From Novosphingobium sp. RL4 (GTDB taxonomy: Bacteria; Pseudomonadota; Alphaproteobacteria; Sphingomonadales; Sphingomonadaceae), in NCBI RefSeq assembly GCF_035658495.1, contig NZ_CP141944.1, positions 1,266,001-1,330,000 on the forward strand: a stretch of 64,000 bases of DNA, given 5' to 3'. The position numbers were made by a program, and so were the translations under genes. The notes under the pieces were generated by a model that saw nothing but the letters and a program-made list of their open reading frames with translations, was not told the origin of the DNA and made no database searches. Below are positions 39,178 through 50,021 of this stretch, in pieces. Numbering within the stretch: position 1 is the first letter of the stretch; the number at the start of each line of letters is the position of its first letter.

Positions 39178-39819
39178 TCAGGATTCGCTGTCCGTTCCTT
39201 CGTGAGCGGGCAGCCCCAGGGACCAGTAGATAGCGGCTCCGCGCAGTGCGAATCCCGCCGCTGCGGCTATGGCCCAGGTCAGTTGAGGGGCGATGCCGAG
39301 GGCTATACCCGCCGCCGCGACGGTTGCTGCCAGGGCTGCGGCTGTCACGTATAGTTCCGGCCGCATCAGGATCGAAGGCTGTCCGGCCACGACATCGCGG
39401 ACGATGCCGCCGACGCAGCCGGTGGCGACGCCCATGACCATCGCCGGAATCGGTGGCACGCCCCAGGCCATGGCCTTGATGGTTCCGAACACCGAATAAA
39501 CCGCAAGTCCCAATGCGTCGGCCCACTCCAGCAATTGTCCCTGCCACCAGCGTACCGGCGTGAACCAGGCGAGGGTCGCGACCGCGAGGCATACGGGGGC
39601 CACGAAAGGATCGCGAACCCAGAAGACCGGCGCTCCGATGAGGAGATCTCGCAAGGTGCCGCCGCCCACGCCGGTCATGAGTGCGAAGAATGCGACGGTC
39701 ACGAAAGTCTGCCGCAACTGGGCCGCCGAAAGGGCGCCGGTCAGCGCGAAGACGGCGATTCCAAGGATATCGAACGCTGCGGGCAGGGCGGGCGCGTCAG
39801 GCGGCATGATCGTGGGCAT
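39178..39819 (-). CDS. TRIC/UPF0126-family membrane channel (YicG-like)
   Basis: 213 residues, seven hydrophobic segments formed by two repeats, each with the family's glycine motif: 'MTGVGGGTLRDLLIG' (repeat 1) and 'ATGCVGGIVRDVVAG' (repeat 2). Homologues form trimeric cation channels; an older name links them to glycine transport. Physiological role in bacteria is unsettled. It lies back to back with the P450 gene (126 bases between starts). Confidence 0.88.
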   Translation of the reverse strand: MPTIMPPDAPALPAAFDILGIAVFALTGALSAAQLRQTFVTVAFFALMTGVGGGTLRDLLIGAPVFWVRDPFVAPVCLAVATLAWFTPVRWWQGQLLEWADALGLAVYSVFGTIKAMAWGVPPIPAMVMGVATGCVGGIVRDVVAGQPSILMRPELYVTAAALAATVAAAGIALGIAPQLTWAIAAAAGFALRGAAIYWSLGLPAHEGTDSES

Positions 39820-39906
39820 GGCCTTGTCATAGCGCGCCTGTCGCCAATCGGGGAGGGGATCGCATCGCCGCGGCGTGGACAGTCCGGCTATGACGCCTCA
39901 TCCATA

Positions 39907-39927
39907 TATGATACATAGGAGATCATA
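39907..39927. promoter_or_regulatory. Inverted repeat before the P450 gene
   Basis: TATGAT (39907-39912) and ATCATA (39922-39927) are separated by 9 bases in an AT-rich patch 19 bases before the GTG start. It could be an operator shared with the divergent TRIC gene; the regulator is unknown. Confidence 0.35.
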
Positions 39928-39945
39928 AAATCGGGAGAGCAACGG

Positions 39946-41268
39946 GTGTCTCATCAACAAGCCTACGAAACCGCCGATTGGTATACCGACGTCTCGCTCG
40001 TCGACGATCCACATGCCTATTTCGATTACCTGCGCGCGCAAGGCCCGGTGGTGCGACTGCCATATCGCAACGCCGTGGCGGTGACGGGGTACGATGAGAC
40101 TGTCCAGATCATGCTGGATACGGAGCATTTCTCCTCGATCAATGCCGTCACCGGCCCGGTCGCCGACCTGCCTTTCAGAGCCGATGGGGATGACATCTCG
40201 GAGAAGCTGGAGGCGCATCGCCGGCAGATACCGTTTGCCGATCAGATCGTGACCGAGGGCGGTGCGCGCCACGCTGACCTTCGTTCCATCATTGCGCGGC
40301 TGTTTACGCCGAGCCGCCTCAAGGATCTGCAGCCGAAGCTGCTCGCCACGGCGGAATCGCTGATCGACGAATTCGCCAGGGACGGAAAGGTCGACCTCGT
40401 GCGCCAATACGGCGGTCCCTATGGCGCGCTTGTCATTTCCGATCTCCTGGGCCTTTCCGAACGCAGCCGCGCGAAATTCAGGGCCTTGCTTGAGGGAGCG
40501 ATACCCGTGCCGATGGATGCCAGCGAGGAGGACATGCTCAAGAACCCGCTGGTGGGGGTGGGGAAGGATCTGTTCAGGCTGATCGCCCAGCGGCGTATCG
40601 TCGCCCATCCGTTGATGAAGCCTTTGCACGGCCTGCTGGCGCGTGAGGATATCCTGAGCGAATTGGCCACGGCGAGCTATCCCGACGGCGGGAAGCCTTC
40701 GCTGGTGGATCTTACCAGCCTTGCGGCCTTCCTTTTCGGCGCCGGGCAGGACACGACGAATCGGCTTCTTGCCAATGCCTTCCGGATCATCGCGACGAGG
40801 CCCGATATCCAGCAGGAACTCCGTGGAAACCGGGCTCGGATCGGTGATTTCGTCGAGGAAGTGCTGCGGTTCGACGGTTCGGTGAAGAGCGGCGGGCGCA
40901 TGTGCCAGAAGACGACGACGCTGGGCGGGGTGGAGATCAAGGCTGGCACCGCCGTCCTGCTGTCGCACATGGCCGCCAACCGGGACCCCAGGCGCTTCGC
41001 GGAACCGGGGCAGTTCGACATGGACCGGCCGAGGATCAAGGAGCATCTCGCGTTCGGCAGGGGCGCTCATACCTGCATCGGTGCTCCGCTGGCCCGGCGC
41101 GAAGTGGTGACGAGTATCGAGCGGCTGCTCGCCCGCATGGGCAACATCCGTTTGTCCGAGGCCCATCATGGCCCCGCCGAGGCTTTGCATTTCGATTACG
41201 AGCCGACTTACATCCTGCGCGCGCTGGCGGCTTTGCACCTCGAATTCGATCCGATCGAAGGGGATTAA
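39946..41268 (+). CDS. Cytochrome P450
   Basis: 440 residues from GTG 39946 (GGGAGAG about eight bases upstream). I-helix 'LFGAGQDTTNRLLA' with acid-Thr pair, K-helix E-x-x-R in 'EEVLRF', heme loop 'FGRGAHTCIGAPLARRE' with the thiolate Cys377. Soluble bacterial class I type, requiring a ferredoxin and reductase; neither is encoded next to it. The substrate cannot be inferred; no catabolic or terpene cluster is visible. Confidence 0.93.
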   Translation: MSHQQAYETADWYTDVSLVDDPHAYFDYLRAQGPVVRLPYRNAVAVTGYDETVQIMLDTEHFSSINAVTGPVADLPFRADGDDISEKLEAHRRQIPFADQIVTEGGARHADLRSIIARLFTPSRLKDLQPKLLATAESLIDEFARDGKVDLVRQYGGPYGALVISDLLGLSERSRAKFRALLEGAIPVPMDASEEDMLKNPLVGVGKDLFRLIAQRRIVAHPLMKPLHGLLAREDILSELATASYPDGGKPSLVDLTSLAAFLFGAGQDTTNRLLANAFRIIATRPDIQQELRGNRARIGDFVEEVLRFDGSVKSGGRMCQKTTTLGGVEIKAGTAVLLSHMAANRDPRRFAEPGQFDMDRPRIKEHLAFGRGAHTCIGAPLARREVVTSIERLLARMGNIRLSEAHHGPAEALHFDYEPTYILRALAALHLEFDPIEGD

Positions 41269-43488
<2,220 letters not shown>

Positions 43489-43520
43489 GAAAGGGCAGGG
43501 CGCCCAGGGAGGGCCCCCTG

Positions 43521-43550
43521 CCGCTCGTCGGCGTGAACGCCGGCGAGCGG
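43521..43550. terminator. Hairpin between convergent ligA and sciP
   Basis: 13-base stem CCGCTCGTCGGCG / CGCCGGCGAGCGG (one T-G pair) with TGAA loop. It ends 5 bases before the sciP stop and lacks a T-run on either side. Confidence 0.65.
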
Positions 43551-43554
43551 ATTA

Positions 43555-43857
43555 TCAGGAGTTTCGTCCCTGCCTTTCGTGCATGTGACGGTAGTGCTGT
43601 ACCCGGGTGGCGCGCAGGCCGGCCATTCCTTCACGCTCGACGGCGCGTTGCCACGATGCCAGTTCCTCGAGAGTGAGGCCGTAGCGGTCGCAAGCCTCGG
43701 CGATCGTCAGGAGCCCTCCGTTGACCGCAGCTACGACTTCCGCCTTACGGCGAACTACCCAGCGAGACGTGTTGCGTGGCGGAAGGCTGCCCTTGTCGAG
43801 CGCTTCACCCAGGGGTCCGACGACGGCCTTCGGCCTGTCTAGTTCAGATTGAAGCAT
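43555..43857 (-). CDS. sciP: SciP-like CtrA inhibitory protein (DUF1153)
   Basis: 100 residues starting at ATG 43857. Matches the DUF1153/SciP pattern: '[60 protein letters not shown]'-type helix-turn-helix, seen as 'RWVVRRKAEVVAAV', 'ACDRYGLTLEELASWQRAV' and 'GLRATRVQHYR'. In Caulobacter SciP binds the master regulator CtrA and blocks its activation of target promoters. Its upstream region contains a CtrA box, suggesting feedback. The C-terminus 'MHERQGRNS' is longer than in Caulobacter. Confidence 0.88.
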   Translation of the reverse strand: MLQSELDRPKAVVGPLGEALDKGSLPPRNTSRWVVRRKAEVVAAVNGGLLTIAEACDRYGLTLEELASWQRAVEREGMAGLRATRVQHYRHMHERQGRNS

Positions 43858-44129
43858 TTTTGGCCTCTTGAGCTGTTGTTACCAGCCCCCCTTGGCCTTA
43901 ATTCTTGGCCGAATCCTTTAATTATTCGGAACCGGTCTTGGTTAATCGCCGTTAACCAATTGTCAGGTAATTCCCTGAAATGAATGGGTAAATCTCCGAG
44001 GCTTTTTTCCCTCGGAGATTTAACTTTCGTTGACTTGCGTTAAGTTCGGTTTAACCACGATCATCTGCTGTTCTTGGAGATGACGGCGGTTGCGACTGGG
44101 CGAGTTGTTCGTGCGGTGAAGCGTGCGCG
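43858..44129 (-). promoter_or_regulatory. sciP control region: CtrA box, GANTC, hairpin
   Basis: Elements read from the plus strand: GAATC at 43911-43915 (a CcrM GANTC site); inverted repeat GGTTAA-N6-TTAACC at 43940-43957; a 12-base palindrome TAAATCTCCGAG / CTCGGAGATTTA around a T-rich loop (43989-44022); and TTAA-N7-TTAAC at 44040-44055, an exact match to the CtrA consensus. prmA ends at 44130, so this 272-base stretch serves only sciP. Regulation by CtrA is inferred from the motif. Confidence 0.65.
44040..44055. promoter_or_regulatory. CtrA-box consensus TTAA-N7-TTAAC
   Basis: TTAA (44040-44043), seven bases, TTAAC (44051-44055). Lies 183 bases before the sciP start codon. Exact match to the Caulobacter CtrA box. 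Confidence 0.6.
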
Positions 44130-45032
44130 CTATCGGCGACGCGCCCGCATCCACAGGATCGACCAGTCTCCATTTACCAGTCTGGCGGCGAGACGAAGCC
44201 CGGCCCGGCGACAGGCGCGGCGCACGGCGGCCTCCTGCGTTTCCAGCAGGCCCGCAAGGACGAGGCTACCCCCCGGAGCAAGGGACTTGGCGAAGTCCGG
44301 CGCAAGGGAAACCAGCGGGCCGGCGAGGATATTGGCCATGATGAGATCGTAGGGGCCGCGCGCTGCCAGCAGGGGGTGGTCCATGCCGTCCGCGATGGTC
44401 ATGGCCAGTTCGCCGCCGCGCGCGCCGAGGCTGACTCCATTCGCGGCGGCATTGTCTTCCACGACGCCGTAGCAGACCTGATCGATATCGCTCGCGGTCG
44501 CGAGTGCTCGGGGCCAGAGCGACATCGCTGCGAAGGCCAGCAGTCCCGTGCCCGTCCCGATATCGGCGTGGTTGCGAACGACCAGCCCCTGCGCCTTCAT
44601 ATGCGTCAGCATGGCGAGGCAGCCGGCGGTCGTGGCGTGCTGGCCGGTGCCGAAAGCCTGGCTGGCGGGTATGGTGAAATCGGTTATGCCGGGATCGTCC
44701 GAAACCGGATGTTCGGGCGTGTGGACGTGGAAGCGGCCCGCGCGGATCGGTTCGAGTCCCTGCTGGCTCGTTACTAGCCAGTCGGTTTCCGGCAGTTCCT
44801 CGACAATGAACTTTGGCGGCTTGCCGCCGAACAGGGCGGCGACGGCGTCCTTGTCGGCCTTGCGCGGCTTGTGGGCCAGCCATGCTTCAAGCTGCCAGTC
44901 GTCCGGTTTGTCTTCGGCGATCTCGCTGCCCGAAAGGACGATGTCGGGGTCCCAGTCGAATGCATCCTCGTGAGCGACAAGGGCGCCTTCGATGACGGTG
45001 CGCGGGGCATAAGCGGTGATCTTCCAGCTCAC
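44130..45032 (-). CDS. prmA: Ribosomal protein L11 methyltransferase
   Basis: 300 residues from GTG 45032, whose GTGA overlaps the stop of the beta-lactamase gene; longer upstream frames are shadows of that gene. SAM-binding motif 'ADIGTGTGLLAFAAMSLW', preceded by 'PASQAFGTGQHATTAGCLAML', then 'IMANILAGPLVSLAPDFA' (the N-P/I-L motif region). It trimethylates L11. N-terminal 110 residues form the L11-recognition domain. Coupling to a metallo-beta-lactamase gene is unusual. Confidence 0.9.
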   Translation of the reverse strand: MSWKITAYAPRTVIEGALVAHEDAFDWDPDIVLSGSEIAEDKPDDWQLEAWLAHKPRKADKDAVAALFGGKPPKFIVEELPETDWLVTSQQGLEPIRAGRFHVHTPEHPVSDDPGITDFTIPASQAFGTGQHATTAGCLAMLTHMKAQGLVVRNHADIGTGTGLLAFAAMSLWPRALATASDIDQVCYGVVEDNAAANGVSLGARGGELAMTIADGMDHPLLAARGPYDLIMANILAGPLVSLAPDFAKSLAPGGSLVLAGLLETQEAAVRRACRRAGLRLAARLVNGDWSILWMRARRR

Positions 45033-45970
45033 GAACGGGTCTCCTTCGCTGCGGCGGCGGCTTCTTCGGAAAGGCGCTGGTCGAAGCGGGCATTGGCGGC
45101 AGCCGCATAAGTACGGCAGGCGGTGGGATCGACCAGCGGGGACTTGCCCGCTAGCCGTGTGAAGAGATCGCTTGCCCCGGGGTGCGGCGTGACCAGCAGG
45201 TCGCAGGGCAGGGCGGCGATTCGGCGCAACCCTTCCCGGACATCGGCAATGCGGTCGGGGTGGTCGGTAAAGCGGTAGCTCTTGGCCGAAATCGCGCTTG
45301 CGCTGTCCGCATAGGCGATCGTCAGGCATTTGCCGTCTTTGCCGCATGACTGCCATGTCCAGCTCGTCGATCCGGCAGCGTGAGCGAGCGTGGCGCGGGC
45401 GGTGACGGTGATGTCGCCCAGCGTGATGCTTTCCCCGCCCGAGAGGCGCTTGTCGACGTGAACCGCCGGGAATGGGTCGAGCTGGCCGAATTGCGGATCG
45501 TTCGGGTTGGCCTTGCCGGTTTCGAGCACTTCGGCGGCGGCAGGCAATGCGGCGAGCCGTGCGCCGGTCGCGCGTCGCAGCTCCGCAAGAGCGCCCGCAT
45601 GGTCGAAGTGTTCGTGGCTGGAGAGAATCCAGCGCACGTCCTTCACCTTGAATCCGGCCGCCTGGATATTGGCCAGAACCATCGGCGCCGCTTCGGGAAG
45701 GCCGCCGTCGATCAGGATGTGGCCTTGCTTGCCGGTGATGAGAATAGCGGAAATGCCGCAGGTGCCGACATACCAGGTGTTGCCGTAAAGGTGGGCGGGC
45801 GGAGCGGCATCGGCCCAGCCATCGTGCCCTTCACAGGCGGCGGCGAGCCTCGATGGGGGCGCCTCCGCGCTGTCGGTTGCAGGTGCTGCGCTGCCGGGCG
45901 CGGTGGAACAGGCGCCCAGCAGAAACGCGGGGGCGAGCATGTTCGACAGGCGGCTCATGGGTCTCTTCAT
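45029..45970 (-). CDS. Subclass B3-like metallo-beta-lactamase lipoprotein
   Basis: 313 residues from ATG 45970 (ATG 45958 is an alternative). Lipoprotein signal with L-G-A-C (Cys21). Zinc site motif H119-E-H121-F-D123-H124 ('SSHEHFDHAG'), a third-histidine loop 'TLAHAAGSTSW' and 'VTPHPGASD', the arrangement of subclass B3. The usual 'GHTPGS' is changed to 'AHAAGS', but the histidine is kept. Expected to hydrolyse beta-lactams, possibly carbapenems, in the periplasm; activity is untested. It stops inside prmA's start codon. Confidence 0.82.
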   Translation of the reverse strand: MKRPMSRLSNMLAPAFLLGACSTAPGSAAPATDSAEAPPSRLAAACEGHDGWADAAPPAHLYGNTWYVGTCGISAILITGKQGHILIDGGLPEAAPMVLANIQAAGFKVKDVRWILSSHEHFDHAGALAELRRATGARLAALPAAAEVLETGKANPNDPQFGQLDPFPAVHVDKRLSGGESITLGDITVTARATLAHAAGSTSWTWQSCGKDGKCLTIAYADSASAISAKSYRFTDHPDRIADVREGLRRIAALPCDLLVTPHPGASDLFTRLAGKSPLVDPTACRTYAAAANARFDQRLSEEAAAAAKETRS

Positions 45971-46193
45971 GGGTTGGCGCTTTAGTGCGGAGGGGCGGCC
46001 AAAGCCAGTGGGACGGGGCGTCCCGCGTACCATCTGCGCCCGATTGTCGATGAGGCTCCGGAAAAGTCGCTTGTGTGCGATGCATCCGCGATGTGCTTCG
46101 CGGAACTTGCGCCAAGCGGCGATTTGTCTAAGGGGACTTCTCGACAGGGGCAGCCTTGGGCTGCTGCAAAGGCAAAAGGGATTCGAAAGAGCC

Positions 46194-46589
46194 ATGGCCA
46201 AAGACGGCACCAGGAACCGTCCGCTTTCGCCCCATCTCCAGATCTGGCGTTGGGGCCCTCACATGTTCGTCTCGATTCTTCACCGCGTGACCGGTGATGG
46301 CATGGCATTCGCCGGCCTCGCCGTGCTGCTGTGGTGGCTCGGGGCGCTCGCCGGTGGCCCTGCCGCCTACGAGACGTTCAGCTGGGCGATGACCACGCCG
46401 ATCGGCTATGTCGTTCTCGTCGGCATTTCCTGGGCTTTCTTCACGCACATGATGAGCGGCCTTCGCCACTTCGCCCTCGACGTCGGCGCCGGGTTCGAGC
46501 TGACGATCAACAAGACCTGGTCGATCCTTTCGCCGGTCTTGGGTGTGATCCTCACCGTCGCCTTCTGGGCGATCCTGCTGCTTCGCTGA
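46194..46589 (+). CDS. sdhC: Succinate dehydrogenase cytochrome b556 subunit
   Basis: 131 residues from ATG 46194 ('MAKDGTRNRPLSPHLQIWRW'); the open frame continues far upstream as a shadow. Signature 'SPHLQIWRWGPHMFVSILHRVTG' with the ubiquinone-site serine/arginine, 'HMMSGLRHFALD' with the heme-ligand histidine, and three membrane helices. It anchors Complex II. First of the sdhCDA run. Confidence 0.94.
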   Translation: MAKDGTRNRPLSPHLQIWRWGPHMFVSILHRVTGDGMAFAGLAVLLWWLGALAGGPAAYETFSWAMTTPIGYVVLVGISWAFFTHMMSGLRHFALDVGAGFELTINKTWSILSPVLGVILTVAFWAILLLR

Positions 46590-46601
46590 GGAACGGGAAA
46601 T

Positions 46602-46985
46602 ATGGGTAACGGAACTTCCATCGGCCGCGTTCGCGGCCTCGGTTCGGCGAAGACCGGTGTTCACCACTGGCTGCTGCAACGCTTCACCGCCATCGGCAAC
46701 CTTCTCTCGGTGCTGTTTCTCGTGGTCTCGATCCTGCTGCTGCCGGATCTGAGCTATGCAACCGTCGTCGAGTGGATTGTACGCCCGGTTCCCGCCGTGG
46801 CGATGATCCTGCTCGTCGTGACCACCTTCTGGCACGCCCGCATCGGGCTTCAGGTCGTCGTCGAGGATTATGTCCACGATCACGCCAACAAGTTCGCCTG
46901 CATCGCGGCGCTGAACCTTTCCGCCTGCGCCGGCATCGCTTTCGGCGTCTTCTGCGTCATTCGTCTCGCGCTGGGAGCCCATTGA
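46602..46985 (+). CDS. sdhD: Succinate dehydrogenase membrane anchor subunit
   Basis: 127 residues: '[22 protein letters not shown]', three transmembrane helices, '[20 protein letters not shown]' with the heme histidine and quinone-site aspartate-tyrosine. Stop shares an A with sdhA's ATG (TGATG), so the two are coupled. Confidence 0.93.
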   Translation: MGNGTSIGRVRGLGSAKTGVHHWLLQRFTAIGNLLSVLFLVVSILLLPDLSYATVVEWIVRPVPAVAMILLVVTTFWHARIGLQVVVEDYVHDHANKFACIAALNLSACAGIAFGVFCVIRLALGAH

Positions 46986-48805
46986 TGACCCAAAACGCCT
47001 CGGGCCCTGCCTACAAGATTATCGACCATACCTATGACACCGTCGTCGTCGGCGCCGGTGGCTCGGGTCTGCGCGCCACCATGGGCTCGGCCGAAGCCGG
47101 CCTTCGCACCGCGTGCATCACCAAGGTCTTCCCGACCCGCTCGCACACCGTTGCGGCGCAGGGCGGCATTGCCGCCTCGCTGTGCAACAACTCGCCGGAC
47201 CACTGGACCTGGCACATGTACGACACCGTCAAGGGGTCGGACTGGCTGGGCGACCAGGACGCCATCGAATACATGGTGCGCGAAGCCCCGGCGGCGGTCT
47301 ACGAACTGGAGCACGCCGGCGTGCCCTTCAGCCGCAATGCCGACGGCACGATCTACCAGCGCCCGTTCGGCGGCCACATGCAGAACATGGGCGAAGGTCC
47401 GCCGGTGCAGCGCACCTGCGCCGCTGCCGACCGTACCGGTCATGCCATGCTGCACGCGCTCTATCAGCAATCGCTGAAGTACGACGCGGACTTCTTTATC
47501 GAATACTTCGCCATCGACCTCATCATGGACGGCGGCAAGTGCGTGGGCGTGATCGCGCTCTGCATGGATGACGGTTCGATCCACCGCTTCCGTTCGCAGG
47601 CTGTCGTGCTGGCGACGGGCGGTTACGGACGTAGCTACTACACCGCCACGTCGGCCCATACCTGCACCGGCGACGGCGGCGGTATGGTCCTGCGCGCGGG
47701 TCTTCCGCTGCAGGACATGGAATTCGTGCAGTTCCACCCCACCGGCATCTACGGTGCGGGCGTGCTCATCACCGAAGGCGCGCGCGGCGAGGGCGGCTAC
47801 CTGACCAACTCCGAAGGCGAGCGCTTCATGGAGCGCTATGCGCCTTCCGCGAAGGATCTCGCCTCGCGCGACGTCGTCTCGCGCTCGATGGCGCTGGAAA
47901 TCCGCGAAGGCCGCGGCGTCGGCCCGCACAAGGACCACATCTACCTGCACCTCGATCACATCGATCCCAAGGTGCTGGGCGAGCGTCTGCCGGGCATCAC
48001 CGAAAGCGGCAAGATCTTCGCAGGCGTCGACCTGACCCGTCAGCCGCTGCCGGTCGTTCCCACCGTTCACTACAACATGGGCGGTATTCCCTGTAACTAT
48101 CACGGCGAAGTCGTCACCATCGGACCGGACGGCAACCCGGACACCGTGGTGCCGGGCCTGTTCGCGGTGGGTGAGGCGGCCTGCGTCTCGGTTCACGGTG
48201 CCAACCGTCTGGGTTCGAACTCGCTGATCGACCTCGTGGTCTTCGGCCGCGCCACCGGCCACCGCCTCAAGGAGATCGTCAAGCCGGGCGTCAATCAGGC
48301 GGAACTGCCGAAGGATTCGGCGGATCTCGCGCTGGGCCGTCTCGACCACTTCCGCAACGCCAACGGCGGTTCGCCGACGGCGGAAGTCCGCACCGAAATG
48401 CAGCGCACCATGTCGGCACACGCTGCCGTGTTCCGCACCGATGAACTCATGGTCGAAGGCAAGGACAAGCTCGCCAAGACCTATGAGCGCATGCAGGACA
48501 TCAAGGTCACCGATCGCGGCCTGATTTGGAATTCGGACCTGGTGGAAACGCTGGAACTGGACAACCTGATCTCGCAGGCTTCGGTCACTCTGCACGGCGC
48601 CCAGGCGCGCAAGGAAAGCCGCGGCGCCCACGCGCACGAGGACTTCCCGAACCGCGACGATGCGAACTGGATGAAGCACACCGTCGGCTGGTTCAACGGC
48701 TGGGGCGGCAAGGGCGGCGAAATCCGTCTCGATTACCGCCCGGTCCACGAATACACGCTCACGGAAGACGTGCAGTACATCAAGCCCAAGGCCCGCGTGT
48801 ACTGA
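46985..48805 (+). CDS. sdhA: Succinate dehydrogenase flavoprotein subunit
   Basis: 606 residues from ATG 46985. FAD-binding '[20 protein letters not shown]', covalent-flavin motif '[11 protein letters not shown]', substrate site '[22 protein letters not shown]', '[13 protein letters not shown]', '[11 protein letters not shown]'. Oxidises succinate to fumarate in the TCA cycle and feeds ubiquinone through sdhB (not present here). A very strong terminator closes the transcript. Confidence 0.97.
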   Translation: MTQNASGPAYKIIDHTYDTVVVGAGGSGLRATMGSAEAGLRTACITKVFPTRSHTVAAQGGIAASLCNNSPDHWTWHMYDTVKGSDWLGDQDAIEYMVREAPAAVYELEHAGVPFSRNADGTIYQRPFGGHMQNMGEGPPVQRTCAAADRTGHAMLHALYQQSLKYDADFFIEYFAIDLIMDGGKCVGVIALCMDDGSIHRFRSQAVVLATGGYGRSYYTATSAHTCTGDGGGMVLRAGLPLQDMEFVQFHPTGIYGAGVLITEGARGEGGYLTNSEGERFMERYAPSAKDLASRDVVSRSMALEIREGRGVGPHKDHIYLHLDHIDPKVLGERLPGITESGKIFAGVDLTRQPLPVVPTVHYNMGGIPCNYHGEVVTIGPDGNPDTVVPGLFAVGEAACVSVHGANRLGSNSLIDLVVFGRATGHRLKEIVKPGVNQAELPKDSADLALGRLDHFRNANGGSPTAEVRTEMQRTMSAHAAVFRTDELMVEGKDKLAKTYERMQDIKVTDRGLIWNSDLVETLELDNLISQASVTLHGAQARKESRGAHAHEDFPNRDDANWMKHTVGWFNGWGGKGGEIRLDYRPVHEYTLTEDVQYIKPKARVY

Positions 48806-48830
48806 GCTTCTCCCAAGCCAGCTGAAATCG

Positions 48831-48869
48831 AAAAGGGCGGCGTACCGGCATCCGGTGCGCCGCCCTTTT
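48831..48869. terminator. Strong bidirectional terminator after sdhA
   Basis: AAAAGGGCGGCG-T-ACCGG, CAT loop, CCGGT-G-CGCCGCCCTTTT: an 18-base stem with one wobble, flanked by four A and four T. 25 bases past the sdhA stop. Confidence 0.9.
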
Positions 48870-48955
48870 GCGTTCACAATTGCCCGTGTCGTTGCAACCG
48901 ATCGGGTTTCTGGGCATTTTCTTGCAGAGACCCCGCCAACGCAGGAGGCAGGCGC

Positions 48956-49552
48956 ATGACACGAACCGAGATGGACCCGTTGCTCGAACCGAACGTGGAA
49001 AACGATCCCCTCGTCAGTTCGTTGAAGCAGGCCTCTGGCAAGGCCTGGGGCTGGGTGCTGGCTTACGGTGTTCTTCTCATGCTCATTGCCTTGCTGGTGG
49101 TTTCCCGCCCGCTTGTTGCAGGAGTGGCGACCGGGCTGCTCGTGGGCGTAGTTCTGGTTATCTACGGGATCGCTGCCATTGCTTCCGGCTGGACATCGCT
49201 TTCGCAGCGAGCGCGCTGGGTGGAAATCCTGCTGGGGCTGCTGGCGCTGATCGCGGGCGTCTTTGCGCTCGTCAATCCTGTTGCGGGCGCGCTTTCGCTC
49301 GTCTGGGCTATCGGTGCGTGGCTTCTCGTTTCGGGTGGATTTCAGATCGCCTTCGCGCTCAAGGCCCGGCACGACAAGGGATGGCGTCTGTTCCTCGGCG
49401 TTCTCGACGTGCTGCTGGGGTTTGTCCTGCTGTTCTCTTCACCGGGTATCGGTCTTGCCTTCCTGGCGATAATCATCATGGTCAGTCTGGTCGTGCGCGG
49501 TGTGTTCCTCATCATGCTCGCCCTCACACTGCGCAAGTCGGCGCAGGCTTGA
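48956..49552 (+). CDS. HdeD-family membrane protein
   Basis: 198 residues, six transmembrane segments in three pairs, typical of HdeD: 'VLAYGVLLMLIALLVVSRP', 'VYGIAAIASGW'-like second helix, 'GLLALIAGVFALVNPVAG', 'RLFLGVLDVLLGFVLLFSSP'. HdeD has been linked to acid resistance in E. coli at high cell density; function elsewhere is unknown. A ribosome site AGGAGG lies upstream. It is followed after 70 bases by the BlaI operator. Confidence 0.85.
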   Translation: MTRTEMDPLLEPNVENDPLVSSLKQASGKAWGWVLAYGVLLMLIALLVVSRPLVAGVATGLLVGVVLVIYGIAAIASGWTSLSQRARWVEILLGLLALIAGVFALVNPVAGALSLVWAIGAWLLVSGGFQIAFALKARHDKGWRLFLGVLDVLLGFVLLFSSPGIGLAFLAIIIMVSLVVRGVFLIMLALTLRKSAQA

Positions 49553-49577
49553 CCGCTCCCGTTAATCTGGCATTCAT

Positions 49578-49609
49578 GTTTACAAACGTAGTCGATTACG
49601 TGTGTAAAC
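49578..49609. promoter_or_regulatory. BlaI/MecI-type operator dyad
   Basis: GTTTACAAACGTA (49578-49590), six-base centre, TACGTGTGTAAAC (49597-49609): 13-base half-sites with one mismatch, containing TACA...TGTA as in BlaI/MecI operators. It ends just before the regulator's ribosome site, so bound repressor would block its own transcription. Confidence 0.75.
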
Positions 49610-49622
49610 GATGGAGGCCAGA

Positions 49623-50021
49623 GTGTCGGTCAATTCGGATCAGTCGGCTGAGCCGCCCGAGCGTATCTCGGATGCCGAACATGCGGTGATGGAGGCGCTC
49701 TGGTCCCGCAGTCCGCTTACGGCTGCGGAAGTCTGCGCAAAGGTCTGCGAACCGCGCGGCTGGACCCTGGCGACCGTCAAGACCCTGCTTTCGCGACTGG
49801 TCGCCAAGCAGGCGGTGACGACCGAACCCGACGGCAAGCGTTTTCTCTATTCTCCCAGCATTGCGCGTGAGGCTTATGTCGGCACTGAAAGCCGGCGGCT
49901 GGTCGACCGCCTGTTCGGGGGGAGGGCCGCACCGCTCTTTGCGCATCTTGCCGAAGCGGACGCATTGACCGAGAATGATATCGCCGAGATCGAAGCGCTC
50001 TTGAAGGAGCTGAAGTCATGA
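49623..50021 (+). CDS. BlaI/MecI-family transcriptional repressor
   Basis: 132 residues from GTG 49623, placed five bases after GGAGG; ATG 49611 would add four residues but overlaps the ribosome site. Winged helix 'ISDAEHAVMEALWSRSPLTAAEVCAKV', recognition helix 'GWTLATVKTLLSRLVAKQAVTTE', then dimerisation helices. It represses promoters with TACA/TGTA dyads until cleaved. Its stop overlaps the BlaR1-like gene start (ATGA). The operator lies directly upstream, so autoregulation is likely. Confidence 0.88.
   Translation: MSVNSDQSAEPPERISDAEHAVMEALWSRSPLTAAEVCAKVCEPRGWTLATVKTLLSRLVAKQAVTTEPDGKRFLYSPSIAREAYVGTESRRLVDRLFGGRAAPLFAHLAEADALTENDIAEIEALLKELKS

Noticed and set aside
39946..41268. P450 as part of a degradation cluster
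   Set aside because: No ferredoxin, reductase or catabolic genes lie nearby; neighbours are a channel and ligA.
45029..45970. Glyoxalase II instead of beta-lactamase
   Set aside because: Lipoprotein signal, HEHFDH context, 'GSTSW' and 'TPHPG' fit the B3 group better than the glyoxalase II pattern.
46880..49372. 830-residue open frame antisense to sdhD/sdhA
   Set aside because: Same reason: shadow of biased codons in sdhA; it crosses a terminator and two genes.
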